Shown piece after piece: positions 1 through 11,099 of a DNA stretch of 57,459 nt. Each line of letters begins with the position of its first letter. Positions within the stretch are counted from its first letter, which is position 1. The position numbers and the translations under genes are program-made. The stretch covers positions 1-57,459 of the forward strand of contig JALLBK010000094.1 of assembly GCA_036940085.1 (NCBI GenBank). The letters run 5' to 3'. This DNA is from Discostella pseudostelligera (lineage: Eukaryota > Bacillariophyta > Thalassiosirophyceae > Thalassiosirales > Thalassiosiraceae). Below the pieces are notes generated by a model that had not been told where the DNA came from, did not search any database, and was given only the letters and a program-made list of their open reading frames with translations.

Positions 1-253
1 AAAATGAAAATAAGAGTTTAACTATTGTTTTTGCGTGCGCCCCACCCGAACGATAGTAATACTACTGCTGCTGCCGCTATCATCGTCACTACTGATGTGC
101 TACCTTTAATTGATATTGTTGTTGGTTTAATATTGCAATGTTACAGTTTGGAAGTTACTCTCTGATAGAGAGCCCAGGGCCTATCCAGGATCAGGGTACA
201 ACCAAGCAAACAAAAGGATCTATCAACAATGAATCACCAAAGCAAAAAGGAAA
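1..253. other. Window edge, no gene recognised
   Basis: AT-rich sequence with no credible reading frame. A run of five A at 244-248 reads as TTTTT on the minus strand just past the tRNA end and is taken as its Pol III terminator. The remainder could be the 3' flank of a gene outside the window. Confidence 0.4.
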
Positions 254-335
254 CGACAACGGCAGGATTCGAACCTGCGCACTCAGAGAGTAATAGATTA
301 GCAATCTATCGCCTTAACCACTCGGCCACATTGTC
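254..335 (-). tRNA. trnS-GCU: tRNA-Ser (anticodon GCU)
   Basis: The reverse complement folds as a class II tRNA of 82 nt without encoded CCA. The 7-bp acceptor stem pairs GACAATG with CGTTGTC, followed by discriminator G. The D arm carries GTGGCCGAGTGGTTAAGGC, the usual eukaryotic tRNA-Ser A box. The anticodon loop reads GATTGCTAATC, giving GCU, which reads AGC and AGU serine codons. A long variable arm follows, then the T arm with GGTTCGAATCC (B box). No intron is seen next to the anticodon. A T-run directly downstream (244-248) fits Pol III termination. The long variable arm and anticodon make the serine identity firm. Confidence 0.95.
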
Positions 336-549
336 TCGCATGCTTCACCCGGAGATAATCAAATTTATAAATGTTTTGGTAAGTACGTAGAGTACCTCGA
401 TACCATGGAAATGGCGGGAGAGTCATGAATGACGTGTCGATCTCCGATCCGATGCCGCCGCCGCTAGCTGCCTACACCAACACCTACCAAGCAACACCAA
501 GTACTCTAACTAACAACGACGCAATCAAAAAGCATTAAGAATTGTCACC

Positions 550-1305
550 ATGATGGTCCAGAGAAGTACTGCCGCCGCCATCAGATTGGCTTTCGTGCCC
601 ATACTACTAATTCTAGTGTCCATTATGGACAGTGCTGTGGTGAGAAATAGTATGATCTATGTATTGCCGATGGCTGCCTGTTCTCGCCCTATCTGTTACC
701 CTCTTCTCAACACCTTCATCTGTATGTGTCACTGTCTTCTGCTTTATCAGGCAATGATCGACCCAGCGACAAAGATAAATTTTGCCGACAGACTTGGGAA
801 TCTTCATTTGTTTGGGGTAGGCGTTCGAAGGAAGGGTCCAATTAAAGTCTATTCGGTGGGGATGTATTCCGATCCAGAGGCAAAGACAGCCGTCTCTTCC
901 ATACCCAAATCCAACAAAGCCGCAGCACTCTCTGCTCTTCGCGAGAGCCTAAAGTCAACGTCCCAAACATCCTTCGTATTAAAGATGAATTTCAAAGTTG
1001 GCGCCGAGAAAATGGCTGCAGCTATTGCAGAAAGTGTTAGCCCCAGGGCATCGAGTAATAAGGTGGCAGTAGAAACCCTAAAAGCATTGATTTTGAAGGG
1101 TGTTGCATCGAAAGGAGCAGCAACCCCCGGTACAACCCTTCAATTTGATTGTTCTGATGATGGTGGCGTTACGGTATCTGTGGATGGCTCGTTGGTTGGT
1201 ACGGCTCCTGGATTGCGACAGGCATTTTGTGACGTGTACCTTGATGAAAAGTGTGTTAGCCCCGCCTTCCAAAATAGTTGCATTGAGAACTGTTGTGCCG
1301 AGTAA
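550..1305 (+). CDS. Chalcone-isomerase-like protein with signal peptide
   Basis: Two exons, 550-639 and 751-1305, give 214 residues. The first exon is a complete hydrophobic leader ending SAV, and splicing places A-M next to it, so the signal-peptide cleavage site is formed across the junction. The rest matches the chalcone isomerase-like fold: an early strand with GVGVRRKGPIKVYSVGMYSD, a central helical part, and a C-terminal FCDVYLDEKCVSP segment. In plants this family includes flavonoid enzymes and non-catalytic fatty-acid-binding members. Diatoms lack the classical flavonoid route as far as I know, so a lipid-related or unknown role is more likely (inference). The 111-nt intron is a multiple of three with no in-frame stop, so the unspliced reading frame stays open for 251 codons. 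Family call good, substrate unknown. Confidence 0.8.
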   Translation: MMVQRSTAAAIRLAFVPILLILVSIMDSAVVRNSMIYVLPMAACSRPICYPLLNTFICMCHCLLLYQAMIDPATKINFADRLGNLHLFGVGVRRKGPIKVYSVGMYSDPEAKTAVSSIPKSNKAAALSALRESLKSTSQTSFVLKMNFKVGAEKMAAAIAESVSPRASSNKVAVETLKALILKGVASKGAATPGTTLQFDCSDDGGVTVSVDGSLVGTAPGLRQAFCDVYLDEKCVSPAFQNSCIENCCAE

Positions 1306-1590
1306 GCATTGGCTTTTGAGTGGGAATTGAATTACTTGGACACATATGACATGCATGATGTGTTGTCTACTACAAAAATTACGAAAATTGCTCAATCAAA
1401 CTACTGGGAACTCGTCATACGGCAACGATACTCTGAACAACCATGACTAATACATGTTCTCGACAATGCAGGAGCTCAAAAATCGATACATGCACTTGTT
1501 CGTAAGTGACGATATCGAGACCAGCGATGCATTATATTATAATGCAGTTTAGAATTAAGCGTAATGCGACGCTATGGTATACAACATAGA
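1306..1590. other. Convergent 3' spacer
   Basis: Spacer between two convergent genes; it must contain both 3' UTRs and poly(A) sites. No RNA gene or repeat seen. Confidence 0.4.
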
Positions 1591-4255
1591 CTATCCAATC
1601 AAATCATCTTCAAACGATCTAGTCGCTTCGAATTCACTCAACAGAGCCCAATTCCGTTCTTCCAAATCGCTCACTCTGTTCGACGCATCATCTCGCTCCG
1701 CACGTGCCAAACGTAAATTTCGCGATGCATCATCTATGTCGCGAAGTATGTATCCCAGCTCCTCTTCAAGTTTCGATGCCTCCCGTCCACGAGCGTCTTC
1801 TAGCTTATTCTGGCAAAGGGAAGCATTGCTGCACAGAGGATGGAACAATGAAGACAACATGAGTAATACCACATATTGGAACGATAGAAGTTCGTCATTA
1901 TTGTTGACATGAGACTCACGCTTTCAAAGTCACAACCTCATTCTTAGCATCCTCCACTTCGTTCTCCTTCCTTTCCAAGATCATTTTACTCTTCTTGATA
2001 TCTCGCAGAGCATCCATGGCCGCACTATCCAACGGATTTTCACCCCCACTCCCAGCCGGCCCATTGGGACCCCAAGCGATCGCGTCTCGAGGCGGAACGC
2101 GATCCATTTCCATTGCTCGCTCCTCCCATGACCGTCGTCGTCGTCTACGCGATTGGGAACTGTCGGTAGGCGAGGATGATAGCCCCGCGCGCGCCATGTT
2201 TAGATCACTTTCTGATGCATACATAGGTTCCACGTCGATATACTCTCCATCGTCGAATAGTAAATCAATATCATTGTCGTTGTACTTGTAAGCAAATCCA
2301 CTCCGTCGTCGAGAGGAGGGGGAGGACGATCGTCCCAGATATTCATCATCATTATCAATTGGTGGACCTAAACCAATGAAACGATCGTACTCCTCTGCTC
2401 GACTATCCACGACACTACGACGTCGTTGTTGTTGTTGTCGTTCTCCACCTCGAGTATTCCTTCCTCGTTGCACGACCCTCCCTCTGCCCACATCATCAAT
2501 ATCATCGTCCAATGAGAAGTAGCCGTCATCCAAACGATTTACAACATCGTCTCCCACAGCATCGCCACCAGCACGTCCTCGTCCAGTCTTTCGAGCATTC
2601 CAATCTTGCACGGACCCAAAATCTTGAATTACTGAATCTCTACCTGATCTGCTACTTGGTGGCATTCTCCGTCGTCTCCCACTGTCACTGTAGCCGCCAC
2701 CGCCGCCATCAGCACGATAATAACGCTGCCGTTCCTCCCGATCACGCAACAAGTCCACGGCATTAAATTTCCCTCTCGTACCACCAAACATGGTCCGATC
2801 GGTGGGTCGGGTTGTATCGGGATCGAAACCAAACCAGAATAATTTGTCGTAAAATTCCTTGACGGGACGAGGTGGTGGGGGTGCTCCCTGCAGATTCAAA
2901 ACCAAAATGATGAGTCGACGTAAAATGGTTATAGACAATTCGCAAAAGAGATACAATTACCGTTCGGAAGGAGGATCTGTAGATTGTTTGCAATGCGCAC
3001 ATGTATCAAGAACAATGAATGAGGAAGTCGAATAATTTTGGTGGGGTGTGAGGAACGCACACTGCCATGAACTAAAGGAAACAAGTCTCTCTCTCTGTTC
3101 CTTTACTCACCTCGATCGAGTAGGAGGGGGCACCCCATACTCTCCTCCTCGTTGTCGACGACCACGACGGAGATAACCATCTTCCTCATCATCGAAATAG
3201 TCATCGTCCAACCTTTCCAACATATCATCTTCTTCATCATCATATTCGTCATCAAACCTCCCTCCTCCACGGCGTCTAGTCTCCCACCATTCTCCATCAT
3301 CATCGTCAACATCATCACGAATACGCCTACGACGACCACCACCACGACGGGGCATCATCATCATCATTTTCCCACGACGGCCATCGTTATCCATCATTGG
3401 TGGTTCAGGATATCGATCCATGGTATTGGTAGGATTTACCCAATAATTCCCCCCCTCCCCATCCTCAAACAGTGGAGGAGGTGGTGGCGGTGCTAACGGC
3501 GGAGGAAGAGGCGGTGGCATATCCAATCGTCGCCTTCCATCATTTCTGCCACTACCACCTCTCATTCGTCCCTCATTGACACCATCATCTCCAACCTTAT
3601 TATCACCCAGCCTCCCCACACCAATTTTACTCGAGCGCCAATCTTGTAATGAGCCAAAATCTTGTATCAACGGGTCTTTGACATTGCGTCGACTAGTGCT
3701 CCTGTTTCTTTGACTGTCAAAATTATTAATGTTGTTGCGGTAATTGTCATTGTCAGGTGGATAGTAGTCACTCATGTTATTGGACATCATCATTGTGGTT
3801 AATGTTGAAGTAGAAGTGCGGGGTACCATTCCGTAGGGTGGGATGTAGCAGTAGTTGACATTGCTATTGATGCCGCCATGCACCGTCGTCGTAGTAGTGG
3901 TTGCATCTTCTTTTATTAAGTCGGATAAAAGATTGAACGGAGAAATGAAGAATGGTATCATTGACGAAATTGATGTGGAACTAGAATGACGACGATGCCG
4001 TTGATGATGCTGACGACGATGAGGACTTGCCGACGCGAAGGCGGCGATAGTAATGGTAGTGGGGGGCGACGACGAGAGAAACCTGGAACCGCCACCGCTG
4101 CCGCAGAAATATCGATGATGACGACGATTCCAGTGGAGAGGCCGCACCAATGACAACGACGACGATGCTGTCGCGGCTAATATTATTCCTAGCAGGAAGA
4201 GTAGTAGCGCTACGGCCCGGCGCATGCTTCCGATACCGGAGGTGACGGCCACCAT
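1591..4255 (-). CDS. Signal-peptide, Arg/Asp-rich repeat protein, coiled-coil C-terminus (unknown)
   Basis: Four exons: 4255-3111, 2976-2961 (16 nt), 2887-1920 and 1828-1591; 788 residues. Introns are 134, 73 and 91 nt, all GT-AG, and phase is kept at each junction (2, 0, 2). The N-terminus has a leader MRRAVALLLFLLGIILAATA, so the product probably enters the ER or, with a transit peptide, the plastid. The body is low complexity: Arg-, Gly- and Asp-rich with a Pro run. Two segments resemble each other, IQDFGSLQDW (about residue 197) and IQDFGSVQDW (about 474), each followed by a VGDD motif and, further on, RLDD-YF and RGGE. The last exon encodes a charged coiled coil. A conserved-looking block KEFYDKLFWFGFDP follows the Pro-rich stretch. 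I do not recognise the family. The second methionine (residue 11) may be the true start. Confidence 0.65.
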
Positions 4256-4883
4256 GATGTGTGATGATTTTGTGCGGCGATGGGCTGGTGGGGCGGTCGG
4301 TCGGGCGGTGGAAGGGTGGTGAAATTTGGCGGGAAGCCCTGGCGCTCGCGGTCCTTGCGTCGCTCATTCGCTTGCGAAGGCGAAGGGCAGACTTGCTGCC
4401 GGAAGGTGCCGGCTGCCGGCGGCAGGTGGTGAGAATTCTTCGAAGCTCCAACTCCGACCTCTTTAGAGCTGTGACAGCTGCTGACATCGACATGACCGTG
4501 CATGACGTAAGCATTTGGAATTCTGAGGAGTAGTGAAATGATATTCACTTCTTTTCTCTTTGTCAATGATTGAATTGAATGAAAGATAAATATTTATTCG
4601 AGTACTGCTGATGACGCAGAATTGCCCGAGGTTCCTCTCGTCATCAGGACGCCAGCGCCAGCGCACCAAACCACAAACCAAAAGCATGTGAACTCCACAC
4701 TCGTCCCCAACTCAAACTTCCCCTCAAACAAACAGCCGATGTGGTGAAAATTATTGGTGATTGATTGGTTGAACATGCCATAACCGCCGATCTTCCAACC
4801 GAACACTACCAAACATCATCCTCTTCATAGCAATCACTGATGGGTAGGGGTTCGATACAATAGCAATAAAATTTTTATATATC
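4256..4883. promoter_or_regulatory. Divergent promoter region with an E2F-like box
   Basis: 628 bp between the divergent unknown secreted protein (-) and the PPR gene (+). TTTGGCGGGAA lies at 4325-4335, 70-80 bp from the minus-strand start codon, and matches the E2F/DP consensus. No open frame here has motif support. Transcription starts were not determined. Confidence 0.35.
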
Positions 4884-6598
4884 ATGACTTCTGAACGAAC
4901 TAAGATGATGAAGCGCCGCAGCGGCGGCGGTGGTCGACCCGCCACCACCCAACCTTCTTCTTCGCGAGCCTACCGCTTCATTGCCGCCACCTCGTTGTCG
5001 TTGGCATTCCTCGATCCTTCTCGTCTCCTACATGCCCAAGCGTACATCTCGACGGGATTACCCGCCCATGTCCATCGAGCCTACCTACGCAAACTCACTG
5101 ATGATATCTGCAACACTGACCCTGGCACATTGACCACACAAGAAGTGAGCAATACAGCCATGCTCATGTCGGCATGGGCCAGTGCCCCCAAGAAACTACG
5201 TGAGAGCGGGAAAGAACGCGCAATGAAGGTCGAGAACTTATTGAAACGTATTATTGATGAACGACGTGCGGGGAATGTCGAGGCAATTGCACGGACGGAG
5301 GATTATAATACTGTTATGAAAACTTGGGCGAGTAGTGGAGAAAAGAGTGCGGCGGCATTTCGGGTAGAGCAGGTGAGTTTGTGATGCATGTTGCATATCA
5401 ATATCAGATATTCTTCAACCAATTTCTCTCATCGTCTTATCAAATTACTTCACATAAACCTCAGATCCTCATTAACATGCAAGACATGTACGCATCCGGC
5501 GATCAGGACGTACAACCCAATTTGGAGAGTTTCCTAACTGCCATCGAGGCATGGACACAAGCAACAGACACTGACACCAATGCCCTTGCTCGGGCAACAC
5601 AAATACTAGACTGGATGACCAAGCTGTATCTGTCCTCGGTGAATGATCGTGCCATGCCTCACACGTCGTGCTTTTACACCATACTCAAGAGCTGGGCAGC
5701 AAGTGGCAAGCTGGAGGCACCCATCATGTCGGAACACCTACTCATGCAGATGCAGCACCTCCAAACGAAACATGGGATACAATCGGCGAAGCCCGATACG
5801 AAATGCTTTAACATTGTTCTATCGAGCTGGCTCAAGTCGAGAGATATCTCTGCGGAGAAGCGCATACGTCAAATATTTGAATACATGGACGATTGTCGTC
5901 GTCGTGGCGCCATGGATATCAAACCGGATGCATCCACGTACAATATTGTCATAGCATCCATTGCACCTGCTGTTAAGGAGCATATTGATATGGGTGGAGC
6001 AAGAAGGGCGGACAAGATACTGGCCCGTCTAGAGAGGGGGTATTTGGAAGGAGATAAGTCATTGATGCCCGATACCATCCTCTACAATCAGGTTATCGAT
6101 TATTGGGCCAAGACACAGTCAGTGAGTGGGCATTTTCTCAAGGCACGAGATGTCCTCGATCGACAGATTAGCATGTACGAAAGTGGCGGAGTGCGGAAAT
6201 GTCGTCCGGATGTGACTGGATATACCTCGGTGATTGGGGCGTGTGCATCCACGTCTGGTTCGAAGCTCGAGCGTCGACGATCGTTTAACCTGGCGCATGA
6301 GACCTTTATGGAATGCTGTAAGGCCAAGTACACTCAGCCAAATGATGTTACGTATGGTCTCATGTTCAAAGCAGTAGGTCGATTGCTTCCCGAGAAAGAA
6401 GAACGAGATCGGTACGCAAAGGTTCTATTTGGTCTGTGTTGTGATGACGGCTGTCTGGGTGAGATGGCATTCAAAAGGATGCTGGAGGCAATGTCGGATG
6501 AGTTGCTGAACGAGCTGTCGATTAGTAGGAACTACGCAGAGCTGCGAGAAGAATGGAAATCCAATGCCGCCAACTCAGCAAACCAAAGGAAACGATGA
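4884..6598 (+). CDS. Pentatricopeptide repeat (PPR) protein
   Basis: Two exons, 4884-5372 and 5465-6598, give 540 residues; the 92-nt GT-AG intron is phase 0. The N-terminal 45 residues are basic and Ser/Arg-rich with a hydrophobic stretch, consistent with organelle targeting. From about residue 130 the protein is a string of degenerate 35-residue helical-hairpin repeats with the PPR pattern of Asp-x-x-x-Tyr/Phe-Asn at the first helix: DTKCFNIVLSSWLK, DASTYNIVIAS, DTILYNQVIDYWAK, DVTGYTSVIGACAS, NDVTYGLMFKAVG. PPR proteins bind organellar RNA and act in processing, stability or translation. No SMR, DYW or other C-terminal domain is visible, so it is probably a P-class protein. Its target RNA cannot be read from sequence. 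Confidence 0.85.
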
Positions 6599-7118
6599 AT
6601 GAATGTTTGCTTGATGTGGTGACTCAAATGTAAATATCTTGTCTGATAGAAATTGTAGAATATGTTATCGATCGTTTGATCACAAGTAAACACGTGCCTG
6701 TTGACTTCAAACATTTGTCACTCTCATTCAAGTGATGCAATCGAATGCTACGATATCGGGATCATGCAGACCTTCGACGCAGACGATGTGAACAGTGGAA
6801 GTGATTACCTCGACTCTCGACCGACTCCGCACAACAAACCCCACGCACAGACAGACAAAAGACACTACCTTCACCTACGTCAGACAGACAAAAAACTCCT
6901 CTTGCACTCTTCTCCACAGCTCTCGACGCCAGACAGACGAAAGTTGACTTGATCACGAGAAACTGCGCAAAGATGGGACGAAGCAGCAAGGAAGAAGATA
7001 TTCCCAAGCCGTCGGCGTCGGCATCGTACGATAGTTCTAGGAGTACCATTCATAACATCCTCATCAGCATCTCTATCTTCACTACCTACTCCTATTCATC
7101 GCGTCCGAGACAGCCACA
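6599..7118. promoter_or_regulatory. Intergenic region with repeated CAGACAGAC boxes
   Basis: 520 bp between the PPR gene and the SWIB gene, both on the plus strand. Three CAGACAGAC-like boxes occur near 6848, 6891 and 6929, two followed by an A-run. A single CACGTG lies at 6691-6696. No coding support. Probably holds the PPR 3' end and the SWIB promoter/5' UTR. Confidence 0.3.
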
Positions 7119-8295
7119 ATGGCCGACCCCTCCGACGAACAAATTCGACAAAAGATGGAAGAGCTGATGAAAATTGTCGATCTCGAGACCATGTCCACCA
7201 AACAATTCATCGCGGCACTCTCTACGCACTTTGGTGGGGTGGATTTATCCTCGAAGAAGAAGTATATTAAAGTGACCATCACCGAGATTATTGATGCTAT
7301 GACAAAAGAAAATGATGAAGATTGCGAAGATGAGAGTGTCGAGGAGGAAGATGCCGATGAGGAAGAGGAAGAAATTGATTTAAAGCCCAAGAAAAGGGGG
7401 GGTGGGGGAGGACTATCGGCCGTTAAGGAAATTAGCGACAAGCTTGCCGATTTCCTCGGGAGTGGAAAGTACATGGCACGGACGGCAATTGTCAAAGCAC
7501 TGTGGAATTATATTAAAGAGAATGGCCTACAGAACCCTACTGACAAGCGTGAGATACTGTTGGATGACAAGATGAAGACAGTGTTTGGTGTGGACTGTTT
7601 TACGGTGAGCTCTTGGAAACGCCATTCGATGCACTAAAGCAGAGATGATGGATGATGGTCTTTCAATTCTTAGTACTCACACATCTTTGAATCCTATTGC
7701 CATGCAGATGTTTTCTATGAACAAATACATTGGGGAACATGTCGAACCATTCAAACCAATTGATATGTCCTCGGATGCTGCGGCATCAAAGAAGCGCAAG
7801 GCAAAGGCTTCACCGAAAGACAATTCCGAGGCGAAGAAGTCATCGGGTACTCAGGTGCCGTATCGGCTCTCGGATCCTTTGGTGGCAGTTGTTGGAAAGA
7901 GTATTTTACCGCGACCACAGGTGACGCAGGCGTTATGGGTGTACATTCGAGAAAACAATCTTCAGGTAGGATGTGAATGCATGCTCTTCTCTTTGGCTAT
8001 TGCTCATCAATGTCTCAAAATCTCCACCGCCGTTCTTCGTATTATATTAGAATCCAAACGACAAGCGAGAAATTATCTGCGACAAAAAATTAAGCCGCGT
8101 CATGGGGGGACAATCAAAAGTCACCATGTTCTCAATGAACCAGGTAAGGTCCGATTGGTGGAATTTCAATATGTCTCAAACATTATATTAGTCGAAGCTC
8201 ATTATTGCCATCAATACTTATCCACCCAGTATATCACTCCTCACTTATTGGAGAAGGTAGACAAATCAGAAATGGAGCACAGTGAAGAATTATAG
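7119..8295 (+). CDS. DEK-C / double SWIB domain chromatin protein
   Basis: Four exons, 7119-7604, 7708-7965, 8051-8143 and 8230-8295; 300 residues; all junctions are phase 0 with introns of 103, 85 and 86 nt. Residues about 5-60 form a DEK C-terminal-type helical domain (SDEQIRQKMEELMK ... TITEII). An acidic and then Lys/Gly linker follows. SWIB domain 1 runs about 95-180, with ALWNYIKENGLQNPTDKREI and, across intron 1, CFTMFSMNKYIGEHV. SWIB domain 2 runs about 205-290, with ALWVYIRENNLQ joined by splicing to NPNDKREIICDKKLSRVMG and then MFSMNQYITPHLLEKV. The recovery of both SWIB cores across three introns strongly supports the model. SWIB/MDM2-fold proteins act in SWI/SNF-type remodelling or Pol II/Pol III regulation; plant and algal homologues share the DEK-C plus tandem SWIB order. 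Confidence 0.9.
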
Positions 8296-8449
8296 GATCA
8301 ACGATGTTGGAACTCCTCCCCCGTGGTCACATTTTAGTGATCAATAATTTGCGTTCGGTAGTGAGAAAGCCATTATCATTGCTATAACCTCATCATTAAC
8401 ATTGGTTATTTAGACGTAGAAGTAGACCCAAAAAACGCGTTGCACTTGA

Positions 8450-9319
8450 TCAATATTCTCGACAGAACAAGTTGTGTCTTAACTCTCGCAGATCCTGTAC
8501 TTCAATTTCTGCAACGTCTCGCAGCTCACTGCCCCCCACGTTAACCTCTTTGATCTTGCGCATTGCTATCCTGAACGCTGCCTCCCACTTCTTCACTGAT
8601 TCCGGTGGAGATCCAATTGGTGGAATCCAGGGGCCATTGTCGACGCCATCGATGGGAATACCAGCAAATGCATCCAACTGCTCACAGGAACGATCGTTGC
8701 TATCCGTTTGAGAGTAAAGATCCTGGGAATGGTGCTGACTGTAACGTGGGTTTGGTTCGGTGTCACTGGGAAATGCCTCATGCAGCAGATTTCTGATGAA
8801 TTCCTTCGCTTCGAGGCTTCGTGCACGAAAACTCTCACGAAGAGTGCTACTTAAATCGATTGCATTTTCCTCTGAACTCATGGTTTCGCGATCCTCCGAG
8901 CTGCCCAAAGAATATTCATCATCCGATGGTGCTGCACTTGCCACCACGATGGTTTGCGCAGTGGGCGACAGACCACCAAGCATATCTTCACCATCATCAT
9001 TTGGGACTGGATACACAGTAACTTCTTGCGTAATGGTACTAGCCGACGCTTCTTTCATCATTTCTCCCACAGTCTCATCTGCTGGAGCAAGCAATTCAGG
9101 TAAGCGACGGGGTGAAATAGTGGTGCCCGGGTATGGATATGTCTTGAAATCCATTCTTCGTCTCAACTTATCTCCTCTCTCTCGTGCAGTCAGTGCGCTG
9201 TGAACCGCAAAAGTGATGACAAGCCATGTTGCTGTTGCGCATGCCAACGAAGCCAATGCAAACCTCATGGACAGAGCTCTCAAGGAGCAACTTAGATTCG
9301 TCTTCTTAACGATCACCAT
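8450..9319 (-). CDS. Single-pass membrane protein, unknown function
   Basis: Single exon of 289 residues. The in-frame upstream triplet at 9325 is TTG, so the ATG at 9319 is taken as start. A short basic N-terminus is followed by one hydrophobic segment (about residues 17-40, FALASLACATATWLVITFAV), the pattern of a signal anchor with a large lumenal or external C-terminal part. The middle is Ser/Glu/Asp-rich and looks disordered. The last 60 residues are more ordered and helical (PPESVKKWEAAFRIAMRKIK, then a VQDLRELRHNLF helix) and are the likely functional part. No family recognised. Convergent with the SWIB gene, 154 bp away. Confidence 0.6.
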   Translation of the reverse strand: MVIVKKTNLSCSLRALSMRFALASLACATATWLVITFAVHSALTARERGDKLRRRMDFKTYPYPGTTISPRRLPELLAPADETVGEMMKEASASTITQEVTVYPVPNDDGEDMLGGLSPTAQTIVVASAAPSDDEYSLGSSEDRETMSSEENAIDLSSTLRESFRARSLEAKEFIRNLLHEAFPSDTEPNPRYSQHHSQDLYSQTDSNDRSCEQLDAFAGIPIDGVDNGPWIPPIGSPPESVKKWEAAFRIAMRKIKEVNVGGSELRDVAEIEVQDLRELRHNLFCREY

Positions 9320-9556
9320 GGTCAAAGATTAGCGTTCATGACCTTAACTCACGGTGTCGAGGCACAGAGGCGGTGATCGGCCGATTCAAATTAAAATTTG
9401 AAATCATAGAATCATTGGATCTGCCGTTGTGGAGGTGTCTGCTGTTGGTGCCAGTAGGAGTTACTTTTGAGCAAACCCCATCGTGCATACATTCCAACTC
9501 GTTCCGGAGACCTGATAGAATTTTGACTCAACCTCTCGAATGAAATCTAAATCTAA

Positions 9557-10064
9557 ATGAGCTCGGAAGACGATGTACGAATTCCAGTCCAGCCGACGCG
9601 CATCGGTGATCTCGGTATAGGTAGCTTCCTGGTTCTGGTCGGTGGGGCTTCACTAGTATTATGTTGCATTGGGTCAGCATTTATGCAACAACCTACTCGG
9701 TATCGTTTCCAAACACTCACAACTGCAGCTTACGGAGTGTTGATTATCTATCTCACAAAAGCTGAGAGACGAAGTCGGTGGGAACCCCAAAAGGATGTAA
9801 GCTGTGTGTTCGTCATGGATTATGATTTTGCACCATCATGTTCTCATGATAGTCTCCATCGCTCTCGTTCACGACATAAATACAAAGGTCATTTCCGACG
9901 TAGACAACATGTGGCTCGTTCGCATCATAGTTGTGGTAATAATATCCGTCGGGAGCAGTTTGGGGATATTCAAAGTTTTCCAGTTTGATCTTTGCGGTGC
10001 AGTTGTTGCAAAGGAAATTGTCTCCGATAACGAAATAGGGAGGCGGAAGAAGTTCCTGTTCTGA
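9557..10064 (+). CDS. Small multi-pass membrane protein, unknown
   Basis: Modelled with two exons, 9557-9796 and 9888-10064, for 138 residues. The donor GTAAGC at 9797 is clear; the acceptor AAG at 9887 is chosen because it restores an open frame and gives a third hydrophobic helix. Predicted segments: GSFLVLVGGASLVLCCIGSA, TTAAYGVLIIYL, and LVRIIVVVIISVGSSLGIF. The C-terminus is basic (GRRKKFLF). Without splicing the frame runs 143 codons into a His/Arg-rich tail that looks non-coding. Family not recognised. The second exon is the less certain part. Confidence 0.5.
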
Positions 10065-10091
10065 GATAAACCTAGTTCGGCATGCGTGCGT

Positions 10092-11099
10092 TTATAAATA
10101 TGGAGGCCCACTGAGTGTAGCATCATTGAGGTGTGAAACATCCGCCAGTCGATGAAGGGAAGGAATCCACCTCGAACTCGATGCATCGTTGTCATTGGAA
10201 CGACGAGACACGAGAGGCCTAACATCAATCGTAGTTCTCGACAGATTTGGAATAAGCAGCGACCCTTCCTTAGTTGTTGCAAAGTCCGATGATATTTCAT
10301 GACCAACCATTTTATGTATCATTGTCCGAATCAGTGCTGAATGGGAGAGGGCGAAGACATCGTATATTTTGGGGGCGTTGCCGTTTGCACATGAGTCAAT
10401 GTCCTCCTGGTGTTGTCCCTGTTCGACTGTTGAGTAGTACTCATTCGATGCATCGTCCACAATCGAATCTATCAAATCTTTCACTCTCCTCCATGCATCA
10501 TCGATGCTTTCTAGCACTGGAACATCAATATCTAAGTCAGTTCTAGCTGATGCATCAGCTTCCCTACGCCTCATGGCCAATGCCTCCTGATTCGAAAAGC
10601 TCTTTGCATAACCTTCTCGCGCTCCTTTAGCAATTTCCCTTAAGCGTGAGTCCACCACAAGATCAATTCCGGAACCTTCAATAGAATTTCCTTCTCCATC
10701 CTCCAAACCGAGAACAATTTTAGCCGTCCTATGTGCTCGGTGTAAATCAGAACAATATGTGCGCCAATACCTCAGCCGCTTGCCATTAATTTTATCCGAC
10801 GCAGCCGTTATCACCGCCAAGACCACTCCGTTATCAGTGAGCGGTGAATCCCCCTGTCCGAGCACAATATTATGAACATTTGCAATGGTTTCTCCGTGCC
10901 GAATCAGATGCAACCGCACGCAGAACGGCGCCAGCTGCTGCTCGCCATCGTCATCGTTTGCTCGAACGGGCACTACTGCTACTGGCACTGAAGTAGTTGC
11001 TGCATCCATGTTGATGTCAGCGATGCCTTGAGATTGAGCGACGACAGCCGATGTTAGTGATAGTAAAACAAACGCAACCAGTGCAATGAGGTAGTTCAT
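10092..11099 (-). CDS. Secreted histidine phosphatase (phosphoglycerate mutase-like)
   Basis: Single exon, 335 residues. The N-terminus MNYLIALVAFVLLSLTSAVVA is a classic signal peptide. The histidine-phosphatase core starts with LHLIRHGETIANVHN (catalytic His and flanking Arg of the RHG motif), then GDSPLTDNG. TYCSDLHRAHRTAKIVL supplies the second conserved Arg, and DVFALSHSALIRTMIH the second catalytic His. It lacks the insertions of glycolytic mutases, so it is a general phosphatase of this superfamily acting in the secretory path or outside the cell; the substrate is unknown. The only 28-bp gap to the convergent gene at 10064 implies overlapping 3' UTRs. Confidence 0.8.
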   Translation of the reverse strand: MNYLIALVAFVLLSLTSAVVAQSQGIADINMDAATTSVPVAVVPVRANDDDGEQQLAPFCVRLHLIRHGETIANVHNIVLGQGDSPLTDNGVVLAVITAASDKINGKRLRYWRTYCSDLHRAHRTAKIVLGLEDGEGNSIEGSGIDLVVDSRLREIAKGAREGYAKSFSNQEALAMRRREADASARTDLDIDVPVLESIDDAWRRVKDLIDSIVDDASNEYYSTVEQGQHQEDIDSCANGNAPKIYDVFALSHSALIRTMIHKMVGHEISSDFATTKEGSLLIPNLSRTTIDVRPLVSRRSNDNDASSSRWIPSLHRLADVSHLNDATLSGPPYL

